Of a stretch of 64,000 bases of DNA, positions 47,181-60,320 are shown one piece after another; position 1 is the stretch's first letter; every line of letters starts with the position of its first letter. The notes beneath the pieces are model-generated. The model had not been told where the DNA came from and did not search any database. It saw nothing but the letters and a program-made list of their open reading frames with translations. Source of the stretch: Adineta steineri (taxonomy: Eukaryota; Rotifera; Eurotatoria; Adinetida; Adinetidae); contig CAJNOI010000004.1 in NCBI GenBank assembly GCA_905250115.1, positions 26,906 through 90,905 of the forward strand. The letters are read 5' to 3'. Made by a program: the position numbers and the translations under genes.

Positions 47181-47698
47181 TATTTATAATCTAAAAAAAT
47201 AAATATATAGAAAAAAATCATCAATTCTCAAACGTTTCAATAAATTATTAAGCAAAAAAAAGTATTTTAGTCTTATCGAAGATTTAAAAAAAGATGCTAT
47301 TTGAAAACATAGTCATAGGTGATTTTTCATAACTCTCAAATAGTCTGAAATTTATCTATAATCTTCCATTTTTCCACATAAAATACAAAAAAAAATATTT
47401 GAATTTTATTCAACAATTGTTATCTAAAAAAATAAAATCAATATAAGATTAAATATAAAAAATAAAATATGATTACCTGACTACATGTCGAAAAAGAACG
47501 AATCTCATGAGAGAATATTTTGTTAAATAAATAATTCATTAATAATCTAAAATAGGCAGCACTCTTTCAAATACTTTGCGAATGACAGTTCTAAAATGCC
47601 TGATTGCAAGATAAATTTAATATACAAAATAAGATAAAATAAAATAAGTGAGACTACAAACACACACGCACACATCTGACTCTAAAAACGAGTTTATA
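47181..47698. other. Gene-free 0.5 kb
   Basis: AT-rich spacer between the ATG12 start and the 3' end of the MEGF8-like gene; nothing recognised. Confidence 0.5.
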
Positions 47699-50392
47699 TT
47701 ATGGTTCAACTGTTGTTCTCGGCTGTTGTTGCTGTGGCGGTGGCGGTGGTGGTGGTGGTAGTAGTTGTTGTTGTTGTTGCTGTTGACGATGATGATGATG
47801 CTTTCTTCTTCGCTGTTGTTGCTGTTGATGATGTCTAGCATTTGCTGTTGTCTTTTTTACAATGACTTTAGGTTTATGAGTATTTTGTCCATTATATTTT
47901 TTTCGTCTTCTATTACGTTTTTGTAATTCAGCTTCCATACGTGCATTTGAAAGTGCATTAGAATAATCCGATGGTAGCTGAGCAAGTGTTGTACCAGCAC
48001 AAAGACGATATTGCGTAGAAAGATCTCCAGGTAAATGAAAAAGTAATGTTGTATAACAATTATTTTGATCACGAAGTGGTTCAACAGATACAACATGTGG
48101 TGAATAATCAATATCTGTACGTGTTGATGGAAGAAGTAATGGAATATCAACAGATGATGATACAACTGGAGAAGATAACTAAATAAGAAAAGAAAATTTT
48201 TGTTTGTAATTTGAATAGAATATTTAAATAAACGAGTAAACCTGTTGAAAATTTTCTTCATCATTTGATATTATTGTTGATGGTTTAATAAATAATTGAA
48301 TTTTAGCAAATGGTCTTGCCATACGTTTATGATATTCATGTTTAAGTGTTCGTCGTCGACGATGAATTTCATAGGCAAATTTAACTTTCCAAAAACAAAT
48401 TCCAATAGAAAGAAAAAGAAAAAATGAAGAAAAGAAAACACTGAAAAATACGAATAAATCTATATTCATTCTTGATTGATAAATTTTAATAAAACCATGA
48501 GTTTTTATTGATGAATATAATGAACCTGTTGTTAAATGTATTGCTCGATAATCCGAAAGTGAAAATGATATAGATTGATGTATTGGATCAAAAAGATCGG
48601 ATGAACGTATACGTGATAATGGTTGATCAACTAATAAACAACGAAGATTATCTTGTGTAAAATCAATATTTGCTGGAGATATTAATAATGTTAAACGATG
48701 ACGAGATGATAAATTTCGAAGAATAATTATATCAGATGGATCAGAATAAAGAAGTCCTAATTAATAAATAAAACAAATTTTCAAAGCTCATCCATTAGGA
48801 AAAATGGTTACAAATCAGAATCGATTAAATATTAGTCATCGAAATATAGATTGCCAAAGTTTCAGAGATGGTTACTTTAGATCTATACTTAAATGCATAG
48901 AACAATCACTAGAAATCATATTATTATAGTAAATATCGTCAATAATATACGGTCGAACAATATTTGACCATGAGCATTAGAATCAATATTTACATTACAT
49001 TAGTCTAATAGATCTTATTGATTTACTTCTCGCTATACTGACTGAATCTTATTTCTATTAAAAAGTTCACTTACCGAAATTTAAATCTTCATATGTTAAA
49101 TCATAATCTCGAATAATTGGTTCAATATCAGTTAATGATTGATGTTCATAATAAACTCGATGATCATTTAATACAAGAAAATTTGCATTTCGTATTGAAC
49201 ATATGACATCAACAAAACCATTTTCAATTCCAATTAAAACACTACACACAAACAAAAATTATCATTTGTTTTTATTAATATTATTTTATTTACCGAATGT
49301 TTAAATTTCGATAACTTGGTGTTATTTCAAATAATATTGTTCCATTATCTTCACTTTTAATAATTTCATTACCATTTGAACATGATTTTAAAGTATTTCC
49401 ATATTCAAAACATTGAATTGTATCAGTTGTTAATACTCTTTATAGAATAAGAAAAAAAGATTTTTCAAATAAAAAATTCTAATTAAATAACAAACTTATA
49501 ACATCGATGACCACGATCAGATGTAACACCATTATAACCACGTTTACATGTATTACATTGTTGATGAATTCTTGAACGACATTGACCATGTTCTTGATCA
49601 TGAATATATGTACGATTTGAAAGACAATGATATAGATTGACATCAACTAAATTTGAATCTAATAAATGTGAAAGACACCAACAACCATCGGTTACTTTAA
49701 AAAAGAACAGATTATTTTTTTTTATTAATTTAAATTTTTATTTACTATTTGTACGACAATCGTATGTTTGTCCAGAACATGAACATTCAAAACAAGTTGC
49801 TATTTGTGATTTTAGTTCAATTAAATGTGATAGTTGTTTTCCATTCGGTCGCTGTCGACAATACTCACATCGATGACCACGAGTAAAATTTCCACAAAAT
49901 AAACACACCTAATTCAAAATGAAATTTTTATTCTGGACAAAAAGATAAAGATAAGATAAAAATATTTTCTTTGTTTTAGTCATAGAAATATACTCAAAGA
50001 GATAAATAAATAAATAAATTACTAACCGGTTCATCATTATTTTTATCATGATCAAATAAATTCGATTGATTCGAACGTAAAAATGAATGAACAATATCAG
50101 GTGTCAACTGTTGTTGACATTCTCGAATATTTCGAGCATAATACATCGATGAACAAATACCACGTAATTGATTAGGATATAAACATACATTTGTTTGATA
50201 ATTACAATGAGATAAACATGATACACATGAACCTGATTTTGATCGGAAAAAACTAGAATATATGAATAAGAATTCTATTTTTATTTAAAGAAAAATTATT
50301 TTTTCTACTTACTCAGTTCGATTGTTTACTTTACATTGATCACCATATGATAAACCGATAAAAAGTAATAGAAACAAATAATTACAACACAT
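47699..50392 (-). CDS. Short MEGF8-like single-pass membrane protein
   Basis: Eight exons (50313-50392, 50027-50252, 49746-49908, 49496-49694, 49294-49437, 49075-49241, 48242-48756, 47699-48178) give 657 aa. Residues 1-17 are a signal peptide (MCCNYLFLLLFIGLSYG). Cysteine-rich laminin-type EGF modules follow (CLFCGNFTRGHRCEYC, CNTCKRGYNGVTS). A membrane segment is preceded by DLFVFFSVFF, and after it the motif RPFAKI and the conserved VSVEPLRDQ and LLFHLPGD segments match the MEGF8 cytoplasmic tail. The C-terminus adds poly-His/Gln/Pro (to the stop). Vertebrate MEGF8 is about 2800 aa; here CUB, Kelch and PSI parts are missing, so this is either a separate short paralog or a distinct gene. Likely receptor-like at the plasma membrane. 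The 318-bp intron 48757-49074 is unusually long. Confidence 0.82.
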
Positions 50393-51088
50393 TCGTTTTG
50401 TAATTCAATAAACTACATTTTCATTATTAAAATTTTTTTATCTATAATTGTAAATAAATATATTTTTTATCTCATATAATAATATAAAATTAACTATATC
50501 AATATGACCTTAGTATTAAGAATATTATCTATAAATTCATATATTTATATATTCCTATACTTTTAATCCAAGAGAATATCGTTAATATAACTAACTAATC
50601 TATTTTTGATTGTAAATATTTCAATTAACCATGAATATTCTGTCATTCATCTATTTTTATAATATCGATCTCTATAAAAAACAAGAAGTATCCAACCTTG
50701 TTTCCTATTGGTTAATATTCTTAACAAATCAGAATATATCATTAAACCTCAATAATCTATTATCTTCTAATCTTTTTTTCCTTGAATGAATCATTAAAAT
50801 GAAAAAACATTCATAATACTTTATTGTAAATAATTATTGAAAATATTTCTTATAAAAAAAGCCATCTGTCAAAATTGATCAATGGTGGCCATGCTGTCAC
50901 ATTGATGGTTTGTCTTACTTTCATTTATACGTGCGTGACTTATGAACATTACATACTAAATAAAAAAATAAACTCTTCGAATAAAATTTAACAACCATTG
51001 TTAATTCAAGGATTTTATTATTTCTTCTTTTTCTAGAGTTTGTGTTGTAGCATTAGTTTTATTTTATTACCTACTTCTTTATTTCGAA
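50393..51088. promoter_or_regulatory. Shared divergent promoter region, MEGF8-like / FAM193
   Basis: About 700 bp separate the two start codons on opposite strands. It is AT-rich. No specific element stands out apart from a GGTGGCCATG-like patch near 50884; bidirectional promoter use is an inference from geometry. Confidence 0.35.
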
Positions 51089-54000
51089 ATGGAAACACAA
51101 GAACAGCAAAAACCACAGGTAGTTTATTTCATTGGATTATAGACAAAAACAAATTTGTTTTTTCTTATAATTAAATTTCAATATTTATTATTCTAGACCG
51201 TATCGGTCACCAATCCATATTTATTACGTTTAAAGTGTTTTCTCTGTCAAGCACCTAATACAAATGTTAATGATGAAAATAATAATTTAAAAAAAGATAA
51301 TAGTAAGATTAAATAAAACAAATTTTAAAAAAATTATTTATTTCGTTTATAGATACAAATGAAAAATCATTTAATCCTATTTCAAAGGTAAATTAGAAAA
51401 TAAAAACTTACTTTTTCGTAAATTTAAGATCTAGTTTAATATAGATTAGCCTATATTCTTGTAGGAGAGTACGGTCATGAGTTCGAAAAAGATATTCTCG
51501 AAATAAATATCATAGGAAGTATTTGTCGACTTGATTCTAATATAGAAAAATCGAAAATATTTTTTTTTGGGTAAAAATATTGTTTAATCGATACTTGTCC
51601 TTGAAATATTATATTTAAAATTGAAGACTTATTTTTATTTTAAATAACAAATTGAAAATTTTATTATTTTAAAGCTTCCGTTGTACACATGTCCGGATTG
51701 TGAAGCTAAAATTCGATTAGAAGAAAAAGAAACTGCAAGTACTTCAACTGTAACTTCTCAAGTATGACTTAATTTTTGTTAATAATAATAAATTTCTTAT
51801 GAATATATTATTTAGGAATTAGAAGGAGAATCTGATCGAATGATAATTGTACCGGATACAAGTTCTGACGATGATTATTGGTGTCAATCATGTACTGATG
51901 ATGAACATGATTCAAATAATCGTCAATTATGGGATGATCTTTCTCATATTATTAAATGTGTTTATCGTGCAACAGATAAAGATTTTTCTGGTTTGAATAA
52001 TTAATAGTAAAAATTTGTTAATTTTTCTTTCTTTCTTTCTTTAGAGAATCATTTTTCTGATGATATTTGTAAAGCAAAAGAATATGTGAAAAAGTATTGT
52101 TCTTTTTTTTTTCTTCTAAAACTTAATCATATATTTATTTATTTAGATTATCAGACATAAATTCTCAATCTTTATTTAATAAACTTGAATCAATTGTACT
52201 TGAATATGTTCGTGAAATACGAAATCAAGTATTACAACGTTTTCATACATGTTCGAAAACTTCTCATGATGTACAATTATTTATTTCATTTCTTTTGGAT
52301 GAATATAATATGTTTATACAAGCAGCAAATAATGTTTCAACAATTGTTTCTTATTTAGTTCGTATTTTCTTCTAAGAAAATAAAATATATATGAAAATTC
52401 TGTTTTTTCGTAGGAAGAACATTATATGAAATCGTTTAATTTAACATGGTTATTATATAATAAACATTTGTATGAAAAATTAATTTATATGGATAGAAAA
52501 ATTCAACATTCAATGTCAACAATGATTGATTTATTACAACCATCGAATGAACTTGATAATGATTATCCACCAGCTGAATATACACAATTATTAAATCGAT
52601 TTTTAGCATTCGATGAAGAAATGTCCGAGATTGCATGTTTATATAAAGATTTTCAAGCTAAAACAAAATCACCATCATTAGATATTCGAATTTGTAATGG
52701 TTATCAAACGGAAAATAATACAAAAATAAAAAATAAGAAAAAATGTAAAAAAATTAAAAAATCAAAACAATTACAAACATCAACAGAAGATAATACTAAT
52801 AGGTCATTATTCTATTCTTAATAAAAAGGATTTTAAATATGTTTTATTTTATTATAGTTCGTCGACAACAGCTGTCGACATTCCAACATCAAATGTTACA
52901 TTATCAGCACCTGTTCCTCCTGAACAAGGTTCAAATGGTTCATCGATTGGTTCAGGTATTGGTGGTGATGAATCATCATCAGTATCATCTGTTGATGATT
53001 ATTTACTCGATAATGAAACATCATCATCAGGTTATACTCAAGAAGAACAAGAAGATTTTGATCCTTTATTTACTGAAGAAGATTTAAATGAATTATTATT
53101 AGAAGGTTTATTAGATGGTATTTCTCCTTTAGCTAAAATGCATCATGAAATTATGCAATCAAGATTAAATGAAAAACAAACGGATTCATCATCAACAACA
53201 ACAACATCAACAATTGATAATGATAAATGGATTAAAGGAATTATTCAAGGAATTAAATCAGCACATGAACAAGAACAAAAAGCAACTTCTAATGATGTTA
53301 ATACGAATGTTCGTTGTACAACTACAAAAGAAGTAACAAATGGTAAATAATTAATCTAATCTTAATTTATTTATTTATTTATTTATAAAATTTAATATTA
53401 TTTTAGTTCCAACATCTTCTGAATCATCAAAAAAATCTTCGTCAACAAAATCTAAATCTCATAAATCATCTCATCGTCGTAAAGAAACTACAACAACAAC
53501 AACTCAAGCAACAACAACAACAACATCAACATCTCAAATACCAAAAAAATCTATTGCCGCTGATTTAATTCTACCACGTTCAATTGCTGATCTTTCAGCT
53601 AAAATTCAATCCGTTTCATTTACAGCTGGTACATTTGGTTCGATAACATCGGAAAATCCAACTAAATGTTATGATTTATCTTCATCATCAAATTGTTCAA
53701 CAACAACATTAACAGCAGCTAAAACAACAACATCAACAGGTCAAACACGTTTAAGTATTAATTTAACACGTAAACCAGGTGCAAAAACAACTGAACATGG
53801 TGGTCAAAAAATAGCTGAAGCACTTTTTAATGAATTAACAGGTTTTGGTACAAATGAATGTTTAAATAGTGGAAGAAAAAAAGATAATCAACAATTTAAA
53901 AAAAGTAAACAACAACGTTCAACAATCAATGAAACATTATTAAGTAAATATATAAATAGAAATAAATAGACAATACATAGATAAATATTTATTAAATTTA

Positions 54001-56789
54001 GATTCAACAAATAATACTCATTCATTTTTTAATTCAACAAATAAATCTGATTTAAATGCATCATCATCATCATCATCAACTGCTTCAAATAATTTAGATT
54101 ATCTTCTTCGTAATGCTGCATCAAATACTGATGTATCTGAAGCTGCGTTACATTCAATATTATCATCATTTCATTCTCAAACATGTCTTGATCCATCAAT
54201 ATCAACAACAACAACAACATCATCGTCATCATCAAAATATTCTATATCATCAAAAACAAGTGAAGCATTACAAACATTACTTGCTCAACAACATCATCAT
54301 CATCACCATCATCATCATCAACAACAGCAGCAAAAACGAAATTTATCTAATAATAATACTAGCAATAATACTAATACTAATAAACATTGTGAATTTTGTT
54401 GTTGTGAATTTTCTGAAGGACGAACTTGTTCAACATCATCAACATGTCTTCATTTATCATCAACATCAAATACGCTCAATGGACCCATTACTAGTTGTGT
54501 TACATGTATGGCTTTACCAGGTACAACAACAACAACATCAGTTATAGGTGCAACAATAACAGGTGGTTGTAATCAACGTGATGTTCAAGTAAAAGAACGT
54601 TTACAACTTAAATTAAATAAAAGAAATGTACAAAATCTAAATGAACAACAAACATTAGCAAAAGATCAACAAAAGAAAACGACGACGACGACAACAACAG
54701 CAGCAGCAACAACGAATAAAAAACAACCGATACAAAATAATACAAAATCAAAAGAATGTTTTCTTACTGATAAAAATGATATTGATGATTTAGTTCGATT
54801 TATTGATGGAAATGAAACAATATCATCGAATAATAATGAACATCAAACATCATCATCATCATCATCATCAACAACAACAATAACAAATGAATCAACTTCA
54901 AAAAAAAATAAGAAGAAAAAAGATAAACAATCAAAAGTAAATCACACTGAAGAAATAAAAACAAATTCTTCTCAATCTAAAGAACAACAACAACAACAAA
55001 CAAATCAGAAAAAACAAAATCGATCTAATATTACTCAACAAACAACGTATGTTTTTTATTTAGAAATATTCTATTCTATTCTTTTCATATGTATAGAACT
55101 TCTCAACAACCATCTCGTAGTACTTCATCATCATCAACATCTACGAAAGTAACATCTGGTATATCATCAACTCCTCCTGTCAATGATGAAACTCAACAAC
55201 CTTTATCAAAACGTAAACAAAAAGCAAAATTAAAACTTGAACAACAACAAAAACAAGCAACAAATAATATGGAATCATCATCACCAGTTAATTCAAATAC
55301 AACTGTTACAACTATAACTCCTACACCGGCATCTACTGTTCCTGTTACAGTACTTCCGGGTCCTTCTTCTTCTTCTGCTTCTTCGTCTTCTTCTCAGGGA
55401 ATTAATTCAGCTCGTACTAGTGTGGATCTTCCGTCTGAAAGTTTTGATACAACAGAAGAGGAAGTCAATTGGATAACTATTTCACGTAAACAAAGTAAAC
55501 ATAAGCCATCACCAGTATCTGTACCATCTTTACTTGCTACACCTATTCTACCTGTTATGCCACCAACAAATACTAAACGACAACAACAACAACAAACGAT
55601 GACTAATACTAAGAAAGTAGCAACAACAACTAATGGTTCATCTCTTGCTCAACAAAAAGTGATACCGACAGCCGCCGTAGCTACATCACCTGTTCCCCCA
55701 GAAACTACGCTAATTACTAATAAACAACAGCAAACTACTATAGCTCCATCTCGTCTTCAGAATGTTATGAAAAATCATACTGTAGTACATCAACCACAGA
55801 AAGTTGAACCACCATTGGAATCACAACCAACAAGCCAACCACCATTAAATCTTTGGACAAATAATAATATTCATGATCATACTTTAGGTAAATACAAATT
55901 TTCATGTTTTAATGATTGCATTAATGATGTTTTTCTTCTATTTAGCAGCATCATCAACTCTTCTACCTACAACATCATCTTTTATCCCATCACATTTAAT
56001 GCCATCTCCTTCTCTTGTAGCACCAATTCCTATCGGTGGTACATCTAATATTACACCATCTTCTTCAATGTTATCCGAAGGTTTATCGTCTTCTCTCTAT
56101 TGGGATCCTAATGGTTATCTTTTACCATCATCATCTCAATCGACTATAGCAGGTCCTGTACAACGACCAAGTCCATCGTTTTCACCGGCACCTGGCGCTG
56201 TTAATAATACAACATCTCGTTGTATTCAACGACCTTCACCGGAGCCACGTTCGTGTTCAGCAAATAATGTTCCTTTTCCACTCTATTCTCCAATGAATTA
56301 TGCTGCGGGTAGTTCAACTTCAACATGGAATGATACACCTATAACAAATACACATGAATCACAATGGAACTATCCTCAGGAACAACAACAACAAATTGGA
56401 TCATCGATAACTTCAACTGATTTTCCTCTGTATGATCCATTTCATAGTGGTGCTGTACTAAATATTCCATCAACAACACAATCAACGCTATTGTCAAATG
56501 GTTTTTCAGGTAGATGAATTAATAAAAATAGTTCTTCTTTTTATTTATTGATTTGTATTTAACAGAACATTTTACTGATCTGTGTACTTTTCCACAAAAT
56601 AATGATATTAATGAAATGGATGCACTTGATAAAGAAATTGAAGATTTTAAAAAGTAAATTATGATTTATTTATGAAAATATCCTATTTTTATTATTCTTA
56701 TTTAAAGATTCTGTTTCGAAACTGTCCCGTTGGAAACACGTGAAAAGGTGCAAGTCAATGTTGATCGCTGCTTTGTTCGTCAAGCATGA
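51089..56789 (+). CDS. FAM193 family protein
   Basis: Fifteen exons from 51089-51118 to 56708-56789 give about 1557 aa. The N-terminus has zinc-ligand-like pairs (KCFLCQAP, YTCPDCEAKIRL, YWCQSCTDDEHD). The middle is low-complexity Ser/Thr/Gln/Asn with a run of nine His near 54290 and a CCC/CEFCC cysteine patch. The end KEIEDFKKFCFETVPLETRE then KVQVNV matches the FAM193 C-terminal domain. Functions reported for this family concern p53/MDM2-related ubiquitin control in vertebrates; I treat that as family knowledge, not as shown here. No signal peptide; probably nuclear or cytoplasmic. Exon 11 (54002-55046, 1045 nt) is unusually long and repeat-rich. Confidence 0.85.
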
Positions 56790-57033
56790 TGACTGAACAT
56801 TCTTATTCTATTCTATCAATCTTGTCGTTTATCTCGTTCGCATTGTACAGATCTATCATATTCTGCGAGAAAAAACACAAATCAATAGAGAAAACAAATT
56901 TATTATACACTTATACGCAAAAGTTTTTCTTCTTTTTGCCTTGCGCTTGCTCCTATCATTTATGATATAAACATAAATAAAGACGACTGGAAAAAAAATA
57001 AATAATATAGAAGTTTTTTTAATACTTGAATAA
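56790..57033. other. Short convergent 3' spacer
   Basis: 244 bp between the FAM193 stop and the stop of the proline-rich gene on the other strand; AT-rich, nothing recognised. Confidence 0.5.
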
Positions 57034-57705
57034 TTATGAATAATAACCATAAGGAGGTGGAGGTCCTGATTTAGGTTGTGCTGATGATGAATTTGGTTGA
57101 TATTCTATATTAACAAGTACTTGTCCTGATGGTCCATTGGAATTATCTCGTAACGGAATCCATCGTTGTTGTTGAGCAGTCCAATTATTATTGTTGTTAA
57201 ACAAAATTCGTACAGGAATTTCACCATGAGCAATTGTTTGTTGTTGATGTTCTGTTTGAATCCAAATAAAAAGTTGATCATAATCAAATTGATAAATTGG
57301 AAATGAAAATTGTTGTTGAAATTGTCCCAATGTTATTTGATTTCGTTGTTGATTACATTCGATAATAGCAACTAAAGGTCCCCATTGATTTAAACCTTCA
57401 ATATGATTTACACTGAGTAATAATTGACCACCTCCCATAGATGTCGGTGGTGGTGGTGGTGGCTGATAGTATGGTTGTTGTGGTTGATACTGAGGATATG
57501 ATGCTTGTGGTTGTGATGGTGGTGGTGGTGATGATATTGGACCTTGATTGACCGATGCAGAATGAGAATCATGATGTTTATTTTGTTTACGATTTTTCCA
57601 CCAATCTTGAGTTTTATCGACTGCTGCATTAACTGCTCGATTTTCCAGATTCGATACGACTACCCATTCAGTTATTTGACCAATACGACCCAAAAAATCC
57701 GACAT
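57034..57705 (-). CDS. Proline/glutamine-rich protein, 223 aa, possible C2-like domain
   Basis: Single exon. Residues 1-40 form a helical, charged start (MSDFLGRIGQITEWVVVSNL...). Residues 50-95 are Pro/Gln/Tyr/Ser-rich. From about 95, GGGQLLLSVNHIEGLNQWGP... to SGQVLVNIEYQP looks like a small beta-sandwich resembling a C2 domain, with no obvious calcium-binding acidic loops. The tail is GPPPPYGYYS. No signal peptide. This arrangement could belong to an adaptor protein, but I do not recognise a named family. Confidence 0.65.
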   Translation of the reverse strand: MSDFLGRIGQITEWVVVSNLENRAVNAAVDKTQDWWKNRKQNKHHDSHSASVNQGPISSPPPPSQPQASYPQYQPQQPYYQPPPPPPTSMGGGQLLLSVNHIEGLNQWGPLVAIIECNQQRNQITLGQFQQQFSFPIYQFDYDQLFIWIQTEHQQQTIAHGEIPVRILFNNNNNWTAQQQRWIPLRDNSNGPSGQVLVNIEYQPNSSSAQPKSGPPPPYGYYS

Positions 57706-58819
57706 TGTAAATTCTTATAAAAAAGTTGATAATGTATTTCTTTATTTTTGCTAAGATTAGTTTTTACTTCTTTCAACTATGGCGGATCACGAGAAAAATG
57801 AAGTAGCGAACAAAAAAATGTTCCTTTTTTCTTTCTCTTCCTGTTAAATTACGCATTTGGATCTCTCTCCGTCTCTTACCGGAGGGTTTTAGTATTTTTT
57901 CGGTGCCATAAAGAAGAAAAAGAAAAAGAACGACGACATTGTGTTTTACTTTTTATTTTGTCATACGCAAAGTTCGTTAGTGTGAGTCATTCTTGTTGCT
58001 AAGCCAATTCCTACAGATGTAATAATTCATGCTAAATCTTATGTAGGATGTATCTATGATTTATATTCTATATTATGTATAAACGAGAAAAATAATGACA
58101 AGTTTTATATATCAAGTTATTATGTTGAAATGTTTCACCATACTGGTCTTTGATTTAGTATTTTCATTTTATTTTGTACCAAAAATATAGTCATGTTCTA
58201 GAAGTATCTTTGTCGTCTCAGTTTTCATATAAGCTCGTTGACATTTTATACGATTCTTTTTAATACTTTAATTAGCAGTATTTCATATAAAAGAAAAAAA
58301 CTCGATTACTTTCACTGCTATTTCAATTTTTGTAGTGTCTTTAATGAATACAGATGTATTATGTACGAAGGTCGTAGTATTACCAACTTTTTCTGATGTT
58401 TGAATGGCCACGTCAATACAAATCGCGTTTTAAGAGAGATTAGTGATATTGATTTTCTGGCTGTTATTTGTATGAGTAGTCTTATCACACCTATTTCTCT
58501 TTCAAGTACTGAAAAAAGCCTCAAATCCTTCACGTCTACAGATAATATTTCAAACACTATTAGTGTCTCAGCCTATATTTTTTTGATAAATACAATTTCC
58601 TAACTACTCATAATATTTTATTTATAATCAAAATATATTGATAAATTCTTCACTGTTATTAAATACTAGAACAATAGATTATTCTTTATTATTCGATTGT
58701 TATATAATCGGTTATCTTTATGCAAGCATTTCAATATTAAAATATACTTTTTATTTAGTTTTTCTAATTAAATAGTTTTTAAAGTGCATGAAATGATTGG
58801 AAAAAATTATTTGTTATTC
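57706..58819. other. Gene-free 1.1 kb
   Basis: Upstream region of the proline-rich gene and 3' flank of the next. ORFs at 58318-58557 (-) and 58400-58603 (+) overlap as shadows and look non-coding. Confidence 0.5.
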
Positions 58820-59696
58820 TTATTTTGGTTGTATCAAAGCATATAAAGCAATTGATGACAATTGTGACAATTGACTAATTAACTGCTGTGAAGCAATAAG
58901 TATTTCTCGCTGAACTGTTGCACCTTTGATTCTAAAAGAAAATTCAGGTTGTAGCACACTTGCGTCTCGATAATATCGGATCTCTGCTTCTGCTTTTTCT
59001 CCTGCTAAACGAATCTCAAAATCAGCTGTTTGCAATGTCTTCTTGCCATATGAATTAGGAATGATAATAATTGGTTCGTTGGAACGTGTGGTTTTAGTAG
59101 CAGCATCGATAAGAATAGAAGATAGATTGATTGCAGTTGTTTGATCAAAGTCTAATGATAGATCAGTAGTATAACTATGTGCAAATTGAGGTCTAATACG
59201 ACCATTTTCACCATGTACATCAAGTTCAAATTTAATCTTTGTTGTATCAATATAATTTTGTGCAACCTAAGAAAAATATAAGAAAATATTTGATTGAAGT
59301 AAAAGAAAAAATATTTACCGTTAATGGGACACATGAAAGTCCTGGATCAGCATTTGAAATTTTCATAACAATATCAGCTGGTTCAGTTGTTTTCTTTTGT
59401 CGTGATTTAAATTTGATTGGAATGAAAAATTCTTCGGATAGTTGACTGTTTTCTGGAGTATAGTCAACTATAGTCATATTCTTATATTTTAAAGATGATC
59501 GTGAAACTTTGAAATCAATAACTTTTGTATCTTCAATCTTAGCTAATACATCAATAAATTTCATAACACCAGCTTGAAATGAATTTGCTAATAAATCTGG
59601 TCGAAGAACAACTTGATATTCACGTGATGAATATTCACATTCCATCGAAATAATTCGATGGATATGATAAAATAAAATCCACAGAGCTATCAACAT
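58820..59696 (-). CDS. Secreted or lumenal protein, 274 aa, unknown function
   Basis: Exons 59319-59696 and 58820-59266 with a 52-bp intron. A signal peptide-like start (MLIALWILFYHIHRIISMEC) precedes a soluble part of alternating beta-like segments (FKVSRSSLKYKNMTIVDYT, IKFELDVHGENGRI, ADFEIRLAGEKAEAEIRYYR). Two possible N-glycosylation sites can be read. Few cysteines. It ends in a helical, hydrophobic-leaning tail. I do not recognise the family. Confidence 0.65.
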
Positions 59697-60320
59697 ATTG
59701 ATTTTAAAATATTTTGTAATAGAATTGAAATGAATATTTCTTCGTTACTGACATGGTAATATATAGTTATTAGGTTAATACTAGACACTGTCATTCGATA
59801 TCTGATATCATATGATTTAGTAACATTCGCCGATAATTTTAAATGGGGGCGTTTAACAGTAAAATATTGATATTTTTCATTAAATATTTACTGATGGATA
59901 ATCGTTAAAGTTAAATGTCATATAATAATATGAGGACTCAATATGAAAGATATATTACATTTCAATGCATGTGATGTACTCTCTTCTGACAATATACTGA
60001 AGTATTGACTTTGATATTTTTATATTAGTTTTTGCTTATCAAACTCGATTAAATCCCAAGTACAATGCTTCGTATTGATTTTTCATTTATTCGAGATGAA
60101 TGAAATTAATATTAAGATTTCAAAATATTATTTAACTTTTTCTATCAGAATACTATTTGCATGTTAACTGTTCACAATCGATAAGAATGAACGGTGAATA
60201 TATAGACACGTGATTCGTGCACACCCGTAATACTTTTAATAGAAGTAAGAAAAGAAAAAAAGAAAAAATACTGGTGAAACAGTAAACTCTATAACATCAT
60301 TTTTTTTTCTACTAACAACA
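59697..60320. other. Gene-free 0.6 kb
   Basis: Divergent spacer between the secreted-protein gene (-) and the GH13 gene (+); AT-rich, nothing recognised. Confidence 0.5.
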
